From contig QANT01006496.1 of assembly GCA_003254885.1 (NCBI GenBank), positions 124,001-188,000 of the forward strand: DNA of 64,000 nucleotides. The letters are read 5' to 3'. Shown piece by piece: positions 59,256-64,000 of this stretch. This DNA is from Purshia tridentata. Taxonomy: Eukaryota; Streptophyta; Magnoliopsida; Rosales; Rosaceae. Both the position numbers and the translations under genes were made by a program. The first letter of the stretch is position 1, and every line of letters begins with the position of its first letter. Below the pieces are notes generated by a model, which did not search any database, had not been told where the DNA came from, and was given only the letters and a program-made list of their open reading frames with translations.

Positions 59256-61654
59256 GTTTTTCTTTTCTTTGGGATATGATAAAAGCCTAGAGAATGTTGG
59301 TCAGAGATAGACTTCACTATTGGTGCATTTGATTCATTTGCATTATGAAATGCCTGTTGTCGCCTTTACTGATATTTCCATGGTGTTGCAAAATTATTTT
59401 TAACTTTTGGGTGATATATTATTCATCTTCATCTTGACAATAGGTACCGTAGAGGAGACATAAGACAGCGGGATGAACTAAAGTTACTAAACAATAACAA
59501 ATAATCCATGTGAACAACAAAAAACAATGAGACGTGTAATAATGTTATTGGGCAAATGAGGCATTTCACAGTGAATTCCAGCTCAGTTGTGTTTGTGTGG
59601 TCTGGTCAAACTCTCCTTAATACTAGATGCCATTTTCATTCATCTCTCAGTTGTGTGGTCTGACAGAACAAATATACCATTTTCAGATATTTTTAACTTA
59701 TGAATACGAGTCAACAGTTATGTGGACAAATAACAGCTTTCTAGATCCGCAACAAACTCAATCCTAGTATTAACTTTTAGCCCACTAGGCGGAGAGGAGT
59801 GGGCCAAGCCCATTTTATAATGGGCCAACCGCCGGCAATCTAAAACAGCTTTACCTTACTAAGGGCTTGATATCATGTACAATCATGTATAAAGCTCAAA
59901 CATGAAACTCAACCTTATTAATGTCGCTGTTGGCCTTAAAAGTTTAACCCCAAGAAGTTCGTGACAGACCCCAGACATTCTATTTTTGGTTGGAACAGAT
60001 TGGCTGCTGCTGCTAATACTTAAAACCCAAAAAGTTTAATGAGAAGAGGATAGTATAAGTATGTCAAGCAATATGTTTTTTTTTAGTTAAGAAGCAAGAT
60101 GTTGGTTTGCTTGTGAATAATAAATTAGAGAAAAGAAAGGCTACCTATATCAATCCATTCCCCATGTAGAATTGGAACAGAATCTGTCTAACAGGTCTAG
60201 GAAATCAAGTGCAGTTCAGTAGAATTGGATGAATGCTATAAGATCTCGGCTCAAGTTCTCACTCTATCCTTTATACCATGCTTTCCATAGCCAAGAATTA
60301 TATACTGACCACCTACACATACTATATGTCTTCAGGCACCCACTTCCCAGCTTCAGACTAGGAAGCCAAAATTCTCATTATTTTTTGACTAGTCAGAAAG
60401 GGACATGGACACCAAATTCTGGAAAGGTTATTCCTCTATGAAAACCATAAAGAACCTAAAAACACAAAGTTACTAATTAGATTTACTCCTCTATCTTCCA
60501 TATCATATGATGTTAAATTCGAGTATGTCTATACAAACAGCAGGGGGCCAATTTGTAAACCTTCCTTCCTCCCACAACCCAACCACACCAAAAAACAGAG
60601 CAAAAAGATAGATAGATAGAAATGCCCAGAGTAGACTGCATATTATCACATTTTATAATTCTAAAAAAATAATTTAAGCACATTTCAGGAACCAAAGTGG
60701 TTCTTGACATAGGTCAGTTCACAATGAACTGACCCACACACACAGAGACGACAGCATCTTCAGTCAACAATACAGGAGATGTTTCAAAATTCTCTGAAAC
60801 AAACTTTGTTGCAGATTAGTACTAAGGAGCTATAGTTAATCACTTAATTAATACAAGACTAGCACTGATTCATAAAGTAGTTGGGGAATCAAAAATGGAA
60901 ATTATAAACCTATGTAGTCCATTTCAAATTATAGGAGTAGAAAAATTACAGAGATGAGAGTAATCTAACAGTGCACACACAACACACACATCTTCAGCAT
61001 ATGAAGGTGAAATATCTTTATGAGCCAACAAAAGCAAGGCACTAGATTACACTGGGAAATAGGCCAACAGCTAACCCAGGGCATACGGACTAATGATATG
61101 TTGAGTTTATTAAAACCCAACCCTTGGCAGAACGCACCAATTCATTTAAACTAAGGGCTTATCAAATTATTGCAAGATACAAGATATAAGCAAGCAGCAT
61201 ACAATTATAGTATAAAAGAAGTTGCAACAGTGGAGTAAAAAACGATAACAGCAAAACTTACACCATCGGGACAAAAGTAGAACTGTATAACCTAAAACCT
61301 CAAGGGAACTGTATAAAATAGAGAAGCATACACCTGATCAACAATTTACCATCTCTGATATTTTCTGAACATTAAAACCAACAGAATAAGATGGTTACTG
61401 TTCCAGTCAACCAATATTCCAATGCAACCCCAAATGGGATATGAATGGAAGAGTAAAGTATTTCAAAATATCATCAACATAAACACAAGGAACTTAAAAT
61501 GAAAATTTCAGATTCATAAAACATAAAATGCAAATTCTGTAACTAAGCTATAAGTAGCACCATAAACAGTAATCTACACTAACATCAAAGGGGTAACAGA
61601 TTCTTTAAAAAGCAACTAAATTTAGGTTTAACACATAAGAAGGTCTCTGAAACC
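59256..61654. other. Intergenic DNA, nothing recognised
   Basis: AT-rich spacer. TGGGCC-type elements occur at about 59790-59835 without an obvious gene next to them, and a short (GATA)n run lies at 60606-60620. The part near 61654 should contain the 3' UTR of the phosphoesterase gene. Confidence 0.5.
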
Positions 61655-62206
61655 TCATGCTTCTACCGTGTTACCTAGCTCAAACGAGAACAACTCACGA
61701 ACGGGCGAAAACTCCACCAACCCAATATCCATCGCATATCCAGCAACTGGCAACTTCAAGTCCCTTAATACGCAAAACGCCTCGGCCATCCGAGTCTTTG
61801 GCACTTCTTGAGCAACAGCACAATAAGGAATCCAAGAGTCTGTGCGATACTCCTCCCCAATTTCAACACCTTCTTTCTTCATTGCCTCGCACAGTTGGGA
61901 CTGGAACTGAAGCAATGAAACCGAGGGAGTTGGTGACAGAAACAGGACATTGTTGTCATTTGGAAGGCTCCCAATTGAAGAGAAAGACAAGGCCAAAGGT
62001 TCTTGCCTCGAAGCGAAGGCTCTGATGATGTTTTCGAGCCTTGCGGGTTCAATGAAGGGGCTGGAGAAAAGGGTGATGTGAGGGCGTGATTCGATTTCAA
62101 TGAGTTGGGTACTAATCTGACGGCGAGCGAGCACGTTCCAAGCTTTCAAAACCTGGTTTTCGAGTGCTGGATCGAAGTAAAGCTCGATTGCATAGCCTTG
62201 TGACAT
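61655..62206 (-). CDS. 2H-phosphoesterase-like protein (2'-5' RNA ligase superfamily)
   Basis: Single coding exon of 183 residues, cytosolic by appearance (no signal or membrane segment). The first 2H motif is present as RPHITLF near residue 43. The second motif, expected as H-x-T/S, reads WIPYCAVA: both the histidine and the hydroxyl residue are replaced. The rest keeps the family fold pattern (AIELYFDPALENQV, LVEFSPVRELFSFELG). Active relatives open cyclic phosphates or cut 2',5' bonds in RNA or nucleotides. With only one motif this protein may be a weak or inactive enzyme or a binding protein; whether all plant orthologues share this cannot be checked here. Confidence 0.85.
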   Translation of the reverse strand: MSQGYAIELYFDPALENQVLKAWNVLARRQISTQLIEIESRPHITLFSSPFIEPARLENIIRAFASRQEPLALSFSSIGSLPNDNNVLFLSPTPSVSLLQFQSQLCEAMKKEGVEIGEEYRTDSWIPYCAVAQEVPKTRMAEAFCVLRDLKLPVAGYAMDIGLVEFSPVRELFSFELGNTVEA

Positions 62207-62760
62207 TGCCTTGGAATTGAAATTTCGAGAAAAAGTTGGCGAATTGGATCAAATTCAGCCCAACCCACTAACGCGAATTCAGATCTCAGAATTCCCAGAA
62301 AGGAAAATGAACGATAAATGAAAATCCAAGTGACCCAATACTGTAAATCGTTCTTTTCAAAAAAGAAAACCTATAGATTTACTGGACAATAGCAAAACAC
62401 AGAGAAAAGGAAATACCCAAGTGATATTGAGATCAAAGAAAGCCTGAGAAGTGAAATGAGAACTGGGGAGCAAAGACGGAAGAGAGAAAAAGAGTTTAGA
62501 AGGGTATTGAAAATAAGAGAGAAATAAACACATGTGCAATGGTAGATTAAAGTTTCAGTCAGAAAGAGACAGAGGGAATAAAGGGCAGTAAAAATCAAAG
62601 AGAGAAGGCTCAAAAGGGAGTTTCTTTCGCAATAGCCAATAGACTCTGTAGCAGCGTAGTTACGATTTCTTTCTTTGGCAATTACAGACTATACAGTGAA
62701 AGATAAGATAATGAGAGAGAGAGAGAGAGAGAGAGAGTGGGAGGGGGCCTTGCACCTTCT
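62207..62760 (-). promoter_or_regulatory. Leader and promoter of the 2H-phosphoesterase gene
   Basis: Region directly upstream of the ATG. On the coding strand it carries a (CT)n run (62713-62737) of about 12 units and a pyrimidine-rich leader. An intron in the leader is possible but was not resolved. Confidence 0.4.
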
Positions 62761-63590
62761 CGTTGTTGAAGAGTAGGGTGCAAGGTCACCTGTTTTAGGT
62801 GGTTGCCTGGTTGGGTTCAACACTTCAACTCGCTCAAAAATGAACCCTCAAATTCAATAGTCAAGACTAAAGAATCAAAATTGAAATTTGAAAGAATACA
62901 AAGAAAATATTAATTGATTGGCATAAGGAAAAAGGTTAATTAATAAATTAATTAGTGCATAATTGATTGTAAATCCATTGTTTTTAAAATAGTAATTGCC
63001 CAGTGCGATTTTTTTTTGGTCCGAAGTGACCAGTGCTTTTTGAGTGATGGTACTCCTTTTAAGGGGCATTTAAATAAAAAATAAAGAAGAAGAAAAGATA
63101 CCAATAAAAGGAAAAAGAGAAAATATAGATAATTTGCCATTATAAAATTGTAATCCTATTTAAGTTCATTTATTGACTATCTAATAAGGGCATAATGTCA
63201 CTTTGGATCTGATGAAATGATGAATTGTGATTATAAAGTGTTTATGGAATTTACTTAAAAAAGAAGTATTTATAAAAAAATATGGAACGGTGATATTATT
63301 TGTTTATTGTATATATTTATCATTGTTTGATAAAAGAGGTAAACACATAAATATATAAGAGTTATAAATGTTTAGATAACTATTCATCTTGTTCATACTC
63401 AATTTGTTTTCTCAAAATTTACATCTTACCTTTTTTATATCAAAATTTATATTATAATTTTTTTCTCTCAAAATTTTAACAGCTTAAGTTCTCTATAGAG
63501 TGGAAATACTCTACTTGTGATAATGAGTTAGAATTATGATAACATCGTGCCATCATGTATGAGCGAACTAATAAACCCACCATATCTACT
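62761..63590. other. Intergenic DNA, nothing recognised
   Basis: Very AT-rich spacer with no supported feature. Confidence 0.5.
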
Positions 63591-63838
63591 AAAGCCCAAC
63601 TAAATTCAACCAATCCATCACATATATACTTTTGATCATGGGCCGGGTGTATAAGTTGTAGGCCCAATTCCCAGCTTTCCTTTCTTCTCTTTCAATCTGC
63701 CACCACGTCTGATTCAAAAAAGGGAGGTGTTGATTCTGGAGTTTCCGCCCGTAATAAAAGCCCTAATTACAAGCTTCACATCTCTCAAACCCACAGAGAA
63801 ACCCTTTTTTCTTTTTATTTCTCCAAAAATTAGCAAAA
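63591..63838 (+). promoter_or_regulatory. Promoter and leader of the right-edge gene
   Basis: Contains AGCCCA, TGGGCC and GGCCCA elements at 63593-63666 and an AGCCCTAA telo-box-like motif near 63761, then the ATG at 63839. Confidence 0.5.
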
Positions 63839-64000
63839 ATGGGTGAAAAAAAAAGAAAGAGAGGACCAAAACCCAAAACCCCAGCAGCTATAGATACCAG
63901 TACCACCACCATGGATATCCAATACACCAACCCCACTACCACAACCACTACAAACGACGTCGTTCCAGTTCCTTCGACCGAACCCACCAGCGACCCCAGT
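63839..64000 (+). CDS. Unknown gene, first 54 codons only
   Basis: Frame open from ATG 63839 to the end of the window. It begins MGEKKRKRGPKPKTPA, a basic stretch that looks like a nuclear localisation signal or AT-hook-like motif, followed by a Thr-rich low-complexity segment and a Pro/Ser/Thr/Asp segment. An in-frame second ATG occurs at residue 25. Upstream site II elements agree with a real promoter. A nuclear protein is likely; the family cannot be named from this part. Confidence 0.6.
   Translation, partial: MGEKKRKRGPKPKTPAAIDTSTTTMDIQYTNPTTTTTTNDVVPVPSTEPTSDPS

Noticed and set aside
1-64000. tRNA, rRNA, CRISPR arrays
   Set aside because: I looked for tRNA B-box-like GGTTC motifs with pairing arms and for regularly spaced repeats and found none convincing.

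Overview
The window is plant nuclear DNA: intron-rich genes with GT/AG junctions, long AT-rich intergenic spacers, TGGGCC (site II) promoter clusters, MITEs and plant-only gene families. It is a eudicot, and the wording of several proteins suggests a woody rosid such as a Prunus-like Rosaceae; that last step is inference. No organelle, bacterial or complete viral sequence was seen.

Layout: a one-exon U-box/ARM E3 ligase with a histidine-rich upstream ORF (2.7-4.5 kb, +); a 909-bp non-autonomous hAT element (5.2-6.2 kb); a one-exon class III peroxidase (7.4-8.4 kb, -); a lipase-like immune gene of the EDS1 family, SAG101 (10.0-12.2 kb, -); an 18-exon PIGN gene for GPI-anchor ethanolamine phosphate transfer (13.2-19.1 kb, -); a proline-rich GASA peptide gene (20.2-21.3 kb, -); a small predicted plastid protein with an HMA-like fold (24.4-25.5 kb, -); an RNase H1-like gene with a viroplasmin domain (26.2-28.9 kb, -); the xyloglucan backbone synthase CSLC12 (30.1-32.4 kb, -); about 6 kb of gene-free DNA; two tandem copies of SUO (39.1-44.6 and 52.3-58.2 kb, +) flanking a TBL19-type O-acetyltransferase (47.5-50.5 kb, +); a 2H-phosphoesterase-like gene (61.7-62.2 kb, -); and the first 54 codons of an unknown gene at the right edge (+).

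Exon joins were worked out by hand from splice sites and reading phase. For every multi-exon gene the lengths sum to a whole number of codons. Genes work in separate pathways: GPI anchors (PIGN), cell wall (CSLC12, TBL19, peroxidase, GASA), immunity (SAG101, possibly the U-box ligase) and miRNA-guided translational repression (SUO pair).

The most interesting signals are the start regions of both SUO copies, where two upstream ATGs in the other two frames overlap the main ATG and are kept in both paralogues; the His-rich uORF of the U-box gene; a nearly perfect 74-nt palindrome in a PIGN intron; an orphan exon-like reading frame between PIGN and SAG101; and a 2H phosphoesterase lacking its second catalytic motif.
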